Origin: Pomphorhynchus laevis
Lineage: Eukaryota; Acanthocephala; Palaeacanthocephala; Echinorhynchida; Pomphorhynchidae
DNA: 64,000 bases
Assembly (NCBI GenBank): GCA_012934845.2
Contig: WNNJ02000455.1
Location: 62,001-126,000 of the forward strand
Reading direction: 5' to 3'
Shown here: piece by piece, positions 44,201-56,134 of the stretch
Layout of the letters: every line of letters starts with the position of its first letter
Position numbering within the stretch: position 1 is the first letter of the stretch
Translations under genes and position numbers: made by a program
Notes under the pieces: generated by a model
Seen by the model: only the letters and a program-made list of their open reading frames with translations
What the model was told of the DNA's origin: nothing
Databases searched by the model: none

Positions 44201-44639
44201 ATGCAAAGAACTTTGATTTTTCTGTGATAATTTTGTAGGAATTCCTCAACTAAATTGTGAACAAGGATAGAAATCGAAACGTCTATAAAATTAATTGAGT
44301 TTTTCTGGGGTTTTAATAATACTTTAAGGTTTATTTAAAAAATAACTCTAGTTTGTTAACACTAATTTTCACTAATATGGAAAAAAAAGAAACCCATTAT
44401 TTTACATTATATTACATCATTATACTTATTAAATTAATCATTCTTTTTTGTGATACTTAAGAGGTGTGAGAATATTATGTCAAAATACGGTTTAATTACA
44501 ATAGAACAATTAACTGACATGCAATTAGCAACAAAGTATACATTTCAGCATATATACGTTTATTAATCAAGAATGCAAAAAAAACTTCAATATAGGGAAC
44601 TACTTTAAATACTTTTATTATTATTTATACTTCAGGTCT

Positions 44640-46110
44640 ATAGCTAGACGGCTATTTTGATCGCTCACAGATAACTACAACAAATAAAAATCAAAATGAA
44701 AAAATGATAAGATTAGAATACACATGAAAATATACACAAATATAAGATAAAAATATACATCGTCGCAGAAACGATTAACACCACTGATAGTTGACCAGCA
44801 AAAAAGTACGTTCTTAACTCATCCAACGCATAAGCTGTACTTTGAATGATTAAGCATAGGATATGTCTACGATGTTATCAGGAAGACTATTCCACGAGTT
44901 GATCGCTCGATGTGAAGTCAGAAATGAGATGGGCATCTTCCATGACTCAAAACTAACATTTTTGGAAATGTTTTCTACTTCCCACTTCCGTATTAAGCAC
45001 TACAATCCTAAGGATACGCCTTAACTTGATGAACAATACGATGCATAGCCAGGAGATCATATATTAACAACCTCTCGCATATAGATACTAAACCTAAACT
45101 GCTTAAAAAATAAAATTCCACATGTATATGTCAGGTTTGAAAATGTCGTTAGCTAGTATATAACGCCTTTATGTCCAGCACATGGAATATTAAAGTCACC
45201 GACTAATAGGTATTCTTTCTGTTTTGAACATTTTCTTAGCTTTCGAACGAATTTATCGTCCAACACGTAAGTTTGTGGAAATCGGTAGCACACACCAATT
45301 CCAAAATGACCTTCTGGATGCGATAATTCGACTGACAGAAACTTGCATGTTTCCATTACATTTACAAATTTGACTACCGAATTAATCAGTAAGTTTGTTT
45401 TGACATAAAAAGCAACTCCTCCGCCCCTTCGAGAAACTCAATCGGCTCGGTATAAACTATAGCCTAAAATACCCATCACACAGTCCGATATTTCCTCATG
45501 CAACCAACTCACCGTAAGAGCCAGAATCACCGGTTTGTGTATGGTTACCCAAATTGTAAGCTCATTCGATTTAGATAGAATACTTCTTATGTTTGTATAT
45601 GCAACTGTAATGAAAGTGTCACTACTCTTCAGGTTTGCTTTTGGCGTCACACCAAAAGATACTAGCTCACCTAATTCTGAGCTACCCTCTGAGATAGAAT
45701 CAGCTCTTTTCAATCTTACCCCTTAATCAAAAACCTCTTGCTAACACATTTCTTGCATCCTCCTCTGAAGCGAAAACTACCTTTAGTAATCGTGAACATA
45801 CATCCTTTGATTTTTACCTATCCGGAATCAGCTCCTAACATTCAGCCAACGCACAATATCCTCCTCCCCTTCTACGAAAATATCTGATAATATCGAGCGG
45901 AATGAGTTGACGTCCTCGTCAACACGATATTGTACATCGATTGGGGACGATTCTTGAACATTACTAATAATAACACAATTGCCTCTCCGAGAGGTGCGAG
46001 TTCGATAGTTTTCATTTACAACATCACTAGTACATCTCTCAGAAACATTTTTATTGTTGATGTAACCTACGTTATGTATCTTACTTCCGACTTCCACATC
46101 ATCGCCAGAT
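44640..46110 (-). mobile_element. Family D CR1-like retrotransposon D1, internally deleted
   Basis: Reading down from 46097, an ORF1-like piece comes first (GNCVIISNVQESSPIDV, WLNVRS). The APE endonuclease follows (VAYTNIRSILSKSNEL, ILGYSLYRAD, LVGDFNIPC). At about 45107 homology stops at the minisatellite fragment and resumes as a LINE C-terminal tail (CERLLIYDLLAMHRIV, later RGIVFLITS) to a 3' end near 44640. The RT is missing. All frames are broken. Confidence 0.7.
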
Positions 46111-46329
46111 TATTCTAGAGGTATGTGCATTTCATCTGGATGAATAATAATACACTTCGGGCCATTCTGTGTTTGAGAAGGATGACATTCAATTTGTAAA
46201 TCCGAGTAATAGTCGTGTGAAGTTAATAAAGTGAAGCGCCTCGCGTGCATTCTGTAATCGAAACTGGCTCGTCTACTCTGCTTATCAGAGTCTAAAGTCG
46301 AAAGTTTGTGGTGTCGGATATAATTCATG

Positions 46330-48560
46330 CATACCGCTCCGCTTGTTCTGTGGGTAGTATATCGTTCACCCATGGCCGCCACAGATAGGCTGATTGGGGA
46401 CGTAGAAGTTTATTCTAAATGTACCTTCAATGTTCTAATACTTTGTGACTTGGATACGTCTTGGGTTGATTGGAATTCGTATACGGCGTTTCCTACTTGT
46501 GACCATGCTTCCTATGACTTTCTGGAGTGTATCATTTATTGTGGTTTAACTCAACATGTCCACAATTGCACTCGTTTTGCTATTGACAGTAGGTCTCTAT
46601 TAGATGTATGTTTATCTTCAAACAGTTAGATTATTAACGCTATCTATTATGATGCCCCGATTGGTATGTCTGATCACTGCGTGGTGATCGTTAGGTTAGG
46701 GTTTGAATAAGAAACTCGAGGTCCACGTGAAAGTCAAGAGGTTAATGCTTTCAAAACCAACACATATGCAATTCATTCAATGTTTTCAACAGGTTCCTGA
46801 CCAGATCCCGCTGTTGTTGGAGTACAAAGCGGGTGGAATTACTTTCAGAGAACCTTAGAGTGGCTGCTTATTTTATTCTCCCCACTTAGACGCAGGACAC
46901 GTCGAAAAGATTCTTACTGGCTCGATTCTGAGTTACGTTCAACATTGAGGACTCGTAATTTGATCTTCAATCGCTTCAAAGTTGGAGAGTGTAGTTATGA
47001 TGTTTTAAGCAGGCAAGAAATTTATTCAATTTATTGAAGAGGAAGAAGCGGTGTGCATTTGAGAATGCATTAGCTGACCGGTGCAAATACGATTTAAAGG
47101 TCCTTTTTCAGTACCTATCAAGTAGGGGAGTTGTTAATTCTTCGATTTGTCACTACTTCTATGACATTTCCGCGAATGACCTAGCTGAAGACTTTGCGGT
47201 ACTGCACTTCAGTAAATGCCGCAAATGAACATGAAACTTCTTGCTTGGAATCTAGTGTGCTAAACACTTATTCTAACGCGTCTTAAGTTGGACTTTGACA
47301 ATTTGATAACGCCAGCTAAAGTATATTCCGAATTACGTCGTCTAACAGCAAATAACTCAAGAGGTTGCGACTTGCTACCTTCTATTTATCTACACAGATT
47401 AGCAGGCTTAAATTGCGTTCCTCTCTGTGCAATTTTTCGCCAGTCAATCATAGAAAGATCTCTTCCTAATGTGTGAAAGCAGTCAATTGTTCTTCCCTAC
47501 TTCAAGAAGGGAGATCGCTCTTCCGTCGAGAATTATAGGCATGTAAGCTTTACTTGCATTTGCTGTAGAGTGCTGGAGAGGTTTGTACATCGCTATATGG
47601 TTGAGTTTTTTCATGTAGAGAAGGTTTTAGTCCCTAATCAGCACAGATTTCGAGAGGGTTATTCAACTGTTTCAAATTTGCTTGATGCTCATCTTGATTA
47701 AACAGCGAATAAGGCACGCTCTACTGATACATGCATTATATTTTTTCGACTTTTCAAAAGCTTTTGATAGAGTAGATCATGGTCTACTTCAGAAACTTTT
47801 AATACTTGACTATCAAACATAGTTTGTTATGACTATCAAACATAGTTTATTCAGTATTTATGTTAACGATTTGCCTAGGTGCATTCGCTCTTGATCATGT
47901 TTGTATGCAGATGATTTAAAAATATGGCGACCCATTCATTCATGTGAGGATGTTGATAATTTGCAAACTGGTATAGATAATGTGGAGTTGTGAGCGGCGT
48001 CTAACAAGCTTGTGATAGATGTTTCGAAATGCAAACAAATGCATATTATTGGTAATGCTCGCAAGCAACTAACATCTGCTTGTTACAAATATAAGGGCTG
48101 TATTGTTGAAAGTGTCGATAGTTACAAAGATTTATGAGTATGGGTTACCTCTAATTTATCAATCAAAAAGCAGTGAGCAAGCTTGTGCCAACTCCAATAA
48201 AATGATAGGTTTGATTCGACGCGCGTTTGTTCGCGTTAATCCGACTGCTCTTCTGCCTCTGATTTTAGCACATGTATTGAGTAGACTTTTAAATGCAGCT
48301 CCGGTTGTATACCCACGTACTGTGCATGAACATAAGAAATCAGAGAGGGTACTTCGCAGGGCAACAGGACTAGCATCAACGTTGGCGTCGCTGCTTTATG
48401 AAGACAGACTGAGATAACTAGGACTTGAGATCGTCACATGACCCGTCGTACATGGATATGTGTCTGGTTTTGCATTTATTCCAACGTCCCCATTGTCCTC
48501 TTCGGAGTAGGGTTAAATTAAGTGGTTCAAATGTTCTTTGAGGTCATTCTTTAACTATTA
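46330..48560 (+). mobile_element. Family D CR1-like retrotransposon D2, decayed
   Basis: Endonuclease end (FNVLILCDLDTSWVDW, SRSLLDVCLSS, GMSDHCVVIVRL). The linker has RRKDSYWLDSELRSTLRTRN. RT pieces follow (YSELRRLTANNSRGCDLLPS, FKKGDRSSVENYRHVSF, FFDFSKAFDRVDHGLLQKLL) and a C-terminal tail (RVLRRATGLAS, YEDRLRXLGLE). The catalytic box reads CMQMI or YADD-like only after frameshift. Stops are numerous. Confidence 0.75.
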
Positions 48561-48839
48561 GAATAAGCAGGGTTCAGAAATTGAGCGGGATGCAATTTGA
48601 TAGCAGACACCGTTGGATGCAGTTCACTTAGTACTCTTAAAAGATTAGTACGAATGAATCAACAATCATTTTTGAGCTTTGATTATAGTACATAGCGATG
48701 GTGTAGAATGTTTAAGATACACCTCGAAATAATTTGTATAGAAGAATGACTAAAAGTTAACAAGTTATTACTTAAAACTAATTATTCAAAAACATGCATG
48801 AATTTTGATGTATTATTATATAGAGAGCTTTGACCGAGA

Positions 48840-49305
48840 AGGACGCTTTGCCCGCTCATTGTACATTACAAAACATTAAACAAACATATCAATTTCAACC
48901 GAACCAAGGATAAGAACTTCCAATGTTGCCTTGATCAGCGTGTCTTATCCAAGTGTTGACCATGGCTTTGAATTGTCTCAATGATGACACAGTCATGATG
49001 TCGTGAGGCAATGCGTTCCACAACTTTCTCACTCTGCGTGACAATCGAGATATCATTGTCGACCTTCCAATTCGTCTTGCGCGTAACGCGAGAGAATGGA
49101 TCCTGCAACTTTGTCGGACATTCAATTTAACACATTCACTTGGGTATCCATCTATCCCCTTTACTATAGACCACATCGCAAACAGATCCAGAACGAGTAG
49201 TCTGGCTTAAACTGATATCATGCCTATTGAAGTTAAACGATCGCTATAACTCATCATTTTACATCCTCGAACGAGCTTGCTGCCACGACGTAGTATTCTC
49301 TCCAA
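48840..49305 (-). mobile_element. Family D CR1-like 3' end, copy D3
   Basis: The minus strand reads LERILRRGSKLVRGCKMMSY then SDRLTSIGMIS, then after one stop LDLFAMWSIVKGIDGYPSEC, RRVRKLWNALPHDIMTVSSL and FKAMVNTWI. This is the canonical C-terminal tail of CR1-like LINE polymerases. The 3' end lies near 48840. One stop in about 150 codons makes it younger than D1 and D2. Confidence 0.8.
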
Positions 49306-49308
49306 ATC

Positions 49309-49425
49309 CCACATTTCACCTCTTGTAGAAGAGGTGAAATGTAGGATTATCCACACTGTAGAAGAGGTGAAATGTGGGATTATCCACACTGTAGAAGAGG
49401 TGAAATGTGTGGATTATCCATTAAA
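49309..49425. repeat. 33-bp tandem repeat headed by a hairpin
   Basis: GTAGAAGAGGTGAAATGTGG with GATTATCCACACT occurs about three times from 49325. ACATTTCACCTCTT (49311-49324), loop GTAG, pairs exactly with 49329-49342. Confidence 0.9.
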
Positions 49426-49467
49426 TGGGGACGAACAAACGCATTATATAGCCGAGCAAAACACATG

Positions 49468-51750
49468 AAAAGTAACTCCTCCAAAACCTTATCAAGACCT
49501 ATTTTTCTAATCCAGCCCAATGCTCTATACTTCCAACAGACAAACTTCTTCTCGAATATTTTCCAGAAGGAAGACTGTGCTGGATTAAGGGAAGCAATGC
49601 TTGCCCTATCCTTACCCAGTTTGAACCTATATATAGTGCTCCAATATTCTTTCGAGAGAACTTGCCTGGCAGAAGCAGAGAGATTGGTAAGACGGAGCAT
49701 ATACGTTAGATCTTGAGTTTTGTCGGAGTGGAACTGTAAACACGACCTTTGTAGGTAGTCGAAAGCATCGCGGTAGCTTGCGAAGAGAGAGGTAGGAATT
49801 AAATTTAGTTAGACTCTCATTACCAATTCGGGGAAAGCGTTAGATAGCTGCCTGAAGGAAAGTCAGCCTGATAGGATCAAAGTGGAATCTTCTTTGAAAC
49901 AGCGTATTCTCTTTTATCCGCCAACGAATCAAGTCATGAGAGGTGGACAGATGTTGTCGCGACTGCTCCGTACAGTGGGGCATCAACAACCATCTCTCAT
50001 GGAGCAGTAATAAGCCGATGATTGAATTCGTTGAAGTGCAATGAAAGGTAGGGGACGGTGGTTTATGAATAAGATAACCGTTCCTGGCTCTGCGGAGCGC
50101 TGCATTAATCCAACGACCAGTTCTGTTGTTGAAGTCCCCAAGTATCTTATGTCCTAATCGCTATCAATAATCCTATCCAGAAGATCACGGTTCTTGTATC
50201 TCTCGCCTGGACGGATGTAGCCATCGGCTAGACTAAGGCGTTTTCCGTTCTTACAGAGTGATATAACTAAACAAGACAGGGCTGGCCAAGAATAGTTTAG
50301 AAGAAGGGAATATCTTAAGGAGCATTTAGCTTACGTTAAAAAACCTTGAGATGAAGAGGAGTGAGGCGGGGTTATGTACGGAGTATAGTGGGAACAAATG
50401 TGCTTAGGGATGAATCGAGTAATATCATGGGGGAGACGGATAGACCGCGTCTCCTGAATGATTATAACATTTGCATCTCTACCAGATAGAATTTTAGGGT
50501 CAGAAGCTCCTCTCGAATTCCACTGAAGGATATTTAGTAAAAAGCCTCACGAGTATTCTGCATTGTGTTCGATCAGCTGGGTGAGATTGCCTCAATGTTA
50601 GACGGAGCTAGGGGCGGAAAGGTTGTCCTCCCCGCCACTAACGCCTTCTAGAGTGAGCACTTGTCCACAGGCAAGTGCTCACTCTAGAAGTGGGTTCCCT
50701 GGCCGTGAACCTTCTGTTTGAGCAGCTTCCGCACTTTTAAAGGAGGAATCACATAGGCCGAAGCCCTTTTTTGGAAACAGGAACATTTTACGGCTTATAC
50801 TCTGGAGAAGAAAATAGTAATGTTAAAAGATCTGATACCCTGTTCTTCATCTGATTTAATATAAAACAATCGTTAGAGTCACTGATCTGGAGAATGTCCT
50901 TGTCAGACATCTTGTCGGGAGCGGAGTTGGTTACAGAAGGCTGCTTAACTTGAATTGATTTTGGACAAACGAAGTCGGTTCTGTATTTTTAAAAACGGCG
51001 CACTTCCGAGATAAGCAGGATGCGCTCTTACAATTAGAACAAAGAGATGAGCCTCGCATTTCACTCATTTAATCAAATTACCGCATGAAACAAGAGAACA
51101 GACTCCACAAGTTTTCGTGCTATCACAGCTCGAGACCCCCAATGCCCCCACTGGTGACAAACATTACAGTGAGGGTTTCTTAAATCCTCCGAATCAAGGA
51201 CTGCGAATCGAAGATTGTATCACGGGAAAGGGTTTAATGCCGAGTTGGCCAGAACGTCACAATGAGAATGGTATGGGAAGCGCCATACCACTCTTGTTAA
51301 TGGCAGGTTTAATTAAGGAGAGCCTAAACGTTGTCTTCAGGGCATCCATATCGCTTTCCTTTAAATTAGGAGGAAAGTTGTTGATTTTTAGGGAAGCTAG
51401 AATCGGCTTAAATTAAATATTTCCTAGATGGGAGAGTTTGTATCTGAAGAAATTCAAATATGTTTGTGTTTGAAGAAAATATTCAAATTCAAGTTGAAAT
51501 ATTCAAATTCAAGTTTGTATCTGAAGAAATTCAGTTGTTGATTTTTGGGGATGGGGGAGTAATCCCACCCCTCGGTACAATTAGACGACAAAACACTTAC
51601 CTTGTTGTCAGGAACAATAGAATTAGAACTTAAATTCGTACCAAAACCTTCAATATCTAATGCAATTATGCTTTTCATTGATCGTCCAACGTTCACTTTA
51701 CTCATTTTGATATTAAACTTGAAATGCGTTCATCGTGAACGCCTAGATGC
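49468..51750 (-). mobile_element. Family A copy A7, lacking RT
   Basis: ORF1 starts near 51705 (MSKVNVGRSMKSIIALD), continues with LKPILASLKINNFPPN and zinc-knuckle remnants, and ORF2 starts near 50555. The endonuclease (VIRDRN-type region, NSLDYRSCN) and linker (SFWKIFEKKFVCWKYRALGW) extend to 49468, where homology stops before the RT. It is therefore 3'-truncated, unusual for target-primed insertion, so a later deletion is likely. A secondary hairpin lies at 50645-50690. Confidence 0.75.
50645..50690. repeat. Secondary perfect hairpin inside copy A7
   Basis: CTTCTAGAGTGAGCACTTG (50645-50663), loop TCCACAGG, exact reverse complement (50672-50690). Copy A1 reads CAAGAGTGGGAACTTG-TCCACAGG followed by unrelated CGATATCTTC, so the second arm is new. 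Confidence 0.95.
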
Positions 51751-51830
51751 TAAGTAAATACCCATAATTTGCCTTGACAACTCAAAAAAATGTACAGCAG
51801 CAATAACATTATCAGACTATCAAAGTAATT

Positions 51831-52298
51831 AAAAAGACAGTGAATACTGTCTTTTTAAAGACAGTATTCACTGTCTTTTTTAATTCTATACTATCTCATT
51901 GAATAGTATAGAAAAACAAGACATTCAAGGGAAACAGTTATAGAATTTTACAATCATTATTTTGATAAAAAGACAGTGAATACTGTCTTTTTAATTCTAT
52001 ACTATCTCATTGAATAGTATAGAAAAACAAGACATTCAAGGGAAACAGTTATAGAATTTTACAATCATTATTTTGATAAAAAGACAGTGAATACTGTCTT
52101 TTTAATTCTATACTATCTCATTGAATAGTATAGAAAAACAAGACATTCAAGGGAAACAGTTATAGAATTTTACAATCATTATTTTGTTAAAAAGACAGTG
52201 AATACTGTCTTTTTAATTCTATAATATCTCATTGAATAGTATAGAAAAACAAGACATTCAAGGGAAACAGTTATAGAATTTTACAATCATTATTTTGA
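51831..52298. repeat. Four-copy 111-bp minisatellite with two hairpins per unit
   Basis: Units begin at AGACAGTG near 51835, 51971, 52082 and 52193; the first has a 25-bp extra fold-back. Each unit contains AAAAAGACAGT-GAAT-ACTGTCTTTTT and TTCTATACTAT-CTCATTGA-ATAGTATAGAA, both perfect. The last three units are nearly identical. Confidence 0.95.
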
Positions 52299-52469
52299 AC
52301 GCACCTATACATAGAGAGAAGCATGTTTAAACGAACCTTTTGTTGTAAATTACAGAGATAGAGTTGTGTCCAACTAAGTCATTGCATATACAGGAACATA
52401 CATAATTTCCTTTGTAACCCTTAATTTGACTGATGAATATACCCGATTCTTTGACGGCTATTTACAACA

Positions 52470-54060
52470 GTACGGCTAAGTGATTTTAAATCCCATTGAG
52501 GCTTCTATAAAAATTACAAATATTATGCCTGATCTAACAGATAAAGATTTAAATGATCTTTGTGTTAAATATTCAATCTCCATTAGATTCATTAAAGACA
52601 GAAATTGACATGCGATATCATTAGCGTTTGCTAGTGCAAATACAGTCAGAATAAATACAGTTAGTTCCACCAATGCTTCTGTAACGGGGTAAAAGTTGAT
52701 TCTTGTTGGGTTGGGCAGTGGGATAGTAATCTTCATGCTGTTAATCTAACTAGTTAACCTGTTTTTCCCGCTTGGAATTCAATTAAATGGGGTGAGTAAT
52801 CAATGTCATGTTTCACATAGCATTCTTCAGTGGAATTCGGGAGATGTTTCTGCCCTTCGCCTTCTATATGATCCAAATGCAGACGTTATTGTTATTAAAG
52901 GGACAAGGTCTATACGCTCACTTCATAGAATTACTCGATATATACTAATGCACATAATCACCCATTATACTCCGTGTATAACCCCCAACACATTCCTCTT
53001 CATCTCAAGTTCTTGTACCTTAGTTAAATGCCACTTAAGATCATTCATCATTCTAAACTACTCTTGTCAAACGCTGTCTTGCTTATGGATAACACTATGT
53101 AAGGAAGGTAAACGTTTCAGCATAGTCAATATTTATATTTAGGAAGATAGATTAACAAGAATCGTGATCTCTGAATCGTCTAGTAGGTACCGGCTATAAC
53201 ATGTTACTTGTAGACTTTAAGGGCATAACTGGTGGTTGAATTAAAACCACACTCCGCAGAGCCAGGAACGAATATTTCGTACATACACCACCGTTTCCGA
53301 TATTTCATTGCACATCTACAAATTCACTTTTCAACATTTTACTGTTTCATTAGAAATGGTTGCTTAATCCTCTTGAATTGAGCAGTCGCGCCAACAATTG
53401 CTCACTCCACACGACCTACTCCGTTAGCGGTTAGAGGATGATAAATTGCCACGGAGATGGTTTCACTTTGATCCAATCATAGTGGCTCTTTTAATGTGCC
53501 ATCGGTATCTTCACTCTAGTAGGAAATTTGAGTTAAACCCAACTATTCGTACCTATCTTCGCAAGCTACCGGGATACTTTCGACTACCTACAATGGTTAC
53601 ATTTTCAATCCTACTCAAACAAAAATGTTACACCGTCTCAATCTCTGTTTCTCCCAGACAGGCTTTCTCGAAAGAATATTGGAGTTCTAGGTATATGCTC
53701 CAACTCAGCATGAACAGGGCGAGCATTGCTCGCCTTAGTCCTTCTCAGTCTTCTTTCTTAGAGATTTTAAAGAATCAAAAATCTGATAGCGGGAAAGAGT
53801 GGGTATCGGATTGGATTCGTAACATATGTCTTGATGAAGTTGTGGAGGAACCACTATTCTTATACAATTGTGGAGCAACTCCCTCTACCAAACATATCCT
53901 AGCTAGAGCGATTTCAAGAGTAGGGACCTCTCCGTTACGGATATTCTAAACTCTTGGAGACCACTTCCGGAAACCTCCGAAACACATTCACCACTTTCTA
54001 CTCGTGTCAGCTTTTGACAGATTGTCAGAGAAAGGAAGTTGCAGTTACAATGCTCTTAAA
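52470..54060 (+). mobile_element. Family A copy A8, decayed and 3'-truncated
   Basis: An ORF1 tail (IEASIKITNIMPDLTDKDL) is followed by ORF2 from about 52790: HSILQWNSGDVSALRLL, DPNADVIVIKGTRSI, FSIVNIYI, and the linker (FSKEYWSSRYMLQLSMNRAS). Homology ends near 54060 at the tip of family B copy B1. Diverged and full of frameshifts, it is one of the oldest copies. Confidence 0.75.
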
Positions 54061-54061
54061 A

Positions 54062-54520
54062 AGGGATTTATTTTTTACGTGACAAATGCGTGCAGGCACA
54101 CGCTTACATGACCCCAAAAACAATCTTAATCATGTGTCGAGAAGATAGGAACGGAGGTGTTTGAATGTGATAAAGGAGGGAGCGCGGCGGACGTCGAGGG
54201 GGAGCTGATTCCAGTTGAGTGAGGCATCGACGAGTAAGGATCTGATACCGTAGTTTTTGGATTAATTGGGAACATGGAGTAAGAGTGAATGGTGAGCCAG
54301 GAGATTTGGGCAAGATATGTTGATGTGTTGTCGAAGCGACATAGACGTAGGATCACTCGACCGGCGGAGTTGATGATGCGTTGTAGGGGTAAGATGATGG
54401 ATGTTGGAGAATTGACGAAAAGACTGAAGCAGTAATTGTTTTTAGGGAAGATAAGCGATGAAAGAAGCTTACCTCATTCCTTCGTTGAAAGAAGCTTCTC
54501 TTAAACATCTTTACCTCTTA
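54062..54520 (-). mobile_element. Family B 3' end, copy B1
   Basis: About 76% similar to B2 at 58706-59292. The minus strand encodes FDNTSTYLAQISWLTIHSYS and LNFSTS-like tail pieces. The 3' tip has the stem GCGTG...CACGC followed by ATTTGTCACG. It is 5'-truncated. Confidence 0.75.
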
Positions 54521-54890
54521 ACGACAAACGCTGGGTCCTAAAAGTGGCACAACGTTGTCGTTAAGACAAAGTGTTCAGATGCGCCTTTGGTGCACCTGAG
54601 CAATCTCGGGATTTTTTTTCTTTTCAAGAGGACGTATCTTAAAGCAAATACCAAGATATTTTAAGGTTTTCATGTCGCTATTGCAAGCCATTGAGACTGC
54701 GATTGGGCCATCAGCTCTGTGGCAAATCTTGGGTAGCTAAACCGTAGGGTGGCTGGTTGGGGTCAATCGGCGGAACTGATCCCAAGTCCGGAGAAGAATA
54801 CTGAGCCTAGAGAATGTTTTTTATTGTGACTGTTTTCTATCTGACCTATTTGTCACATTTTATTTTTATTTATCCCCTGAGGAATTTAGT
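54521..54890 (+). mobile_element. Family A 3' fragment, copy A9
   Basis: Weakly but clearly matches A4 over the ORF2 end (QMRLWCT.AISG, FFFSRGR) and the following RRxxGWLVG region, then a TTTATTTTTATTTA tail near 54860. Confidence 0.6.
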
Positions 54891-55094
54891 ATTAAATAAA
54901 ATATTATTATTCTTATATTGCCGTCATATTACAATCGTTTATATTCCTTTTTATTGCAGTAAATAGTAATTGGGATGCCTTAGACAGCTGTTTAAGTAAA
55001 AAACGGTAGTACAATCACTAATACATAAATGTGCTTGAATGTGCCTTACTCAAATCTCATTCAAAAAATGTACACATAAACTAAAGATATATTG

Positions 55095-55242
55095 ATGAGC
55101 ATGTCCACACAAATTCTTATTGCATGTTCCTTTTTGATATTATCCTCAATGTCGGTAATAACGAACTTAAACATATAATATTCAGGTCATGCTATTGACA
55201 AGCGTGTCCAAACAAAATTATTAGTGCATGTTATACTGACAA
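55095..55242 (+). repeat. Dispersed repeat R2, partial tandem
   Basis: AGCATGTCCACACAAATTCT ... CAATGTCGGTAATAACG ... ATAATATTCAGGTCATGCTA, then a second start GCGTGTCCAAACAAAATTAT. The same order occurs at 55955-56068. Confidence 0.7.
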
Positions 55243-55954
55243 TTCTTTATTACATACTTACAACTGACTATTCTTGGTTTATAATTATACACATACAATC
55301 AATACTGGAAAATTATTACTGACTATAAAACGTAATAGTTGAAAAGGATACCTGCTTAAATACACGACTAATATGGGCAAATATAAGTGTGTACAGTCAT
55401 CAGTCGAAATATTGAACTTAAATCAAATAAAGTACACTGTTCCAAGCGTACTGCTTAAGCCAGACAAATGTTTGCAACTTCACCTTGGATCTGTTAAACA
55501 TGCTCTTCATACTTTATAGACGGTGTAACAATCAAAACTGTATCAAAAATGACCGATTTAGGCATAATTGTACCAAATGACCTCAAATCACGTGATCACG
55601 TTAGTTACACTTTCATCAAGTGTCTTCGCCTACTGTGTTTGCTTGGCGGTCTTTGTCCAATCTAAAGTACTATTGTCGACGTCTTTAACCTAAGGAATTC
55701 ATATATTCTTCGAAGCCATCATCTTTCCGTGAAACCTAGAATACGTCCAAAGACGAGTTGTGCCATGATCGGTGACAGAATTAGCGAAACGTGAAGCAGC
55801 TTGCTTGCATATGTAGTCTGCGCAATAACTGCAAAAACTCAGGACACATTATAACTGATTTTCAGTTTTGCTTTCTCTTTTTAATTTATTATTTAACCTT
55901 TTAATTTTTCTGTTTCCGACTTCACCAGCAATGTGCTTATCTGCTCGATGTAGC

Positions 55955-56068
55955 TATAATAATGTTTTTTATATTATACCCAATGTCGATAATAGCGGAC
56001 TAAAACATAATATTCAGGTCATGTTATCAACAAACGTGTCCACACAAATTACTAAGAATAGCATGTAA
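55955..56068 (+). repeat. Dispersed repeat R2, second locus
   Basis: CAATGTCGATAATAGCGGAC ... ATAATATTCAGGTCATGTTA ... CGTGTCCACACAAATTACTA, about 80% similar to 55145-55240. Confidence 0.7.
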
Positions 56069-56134
56069 TTTACTATCTGAAAGGAATCCTGACGATGACA
56101 CAAACTTACATACCATCAATGGTTTGATATATTA

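Larger units (their letters stand above)
54891..56134. other. Gene-free region with repeat R2
   Basis: No gene is seen. R2 units lie at 55095-55242 and 55955-56068. Confidence 0.5.

Noticed and set aside
51831-52298. CRISPR array
   Set aside because: Regular hairpin repeats look superficially similar, but the whole 111-bp unit is repeated with no variable spacers, and the context is eukaryotic.
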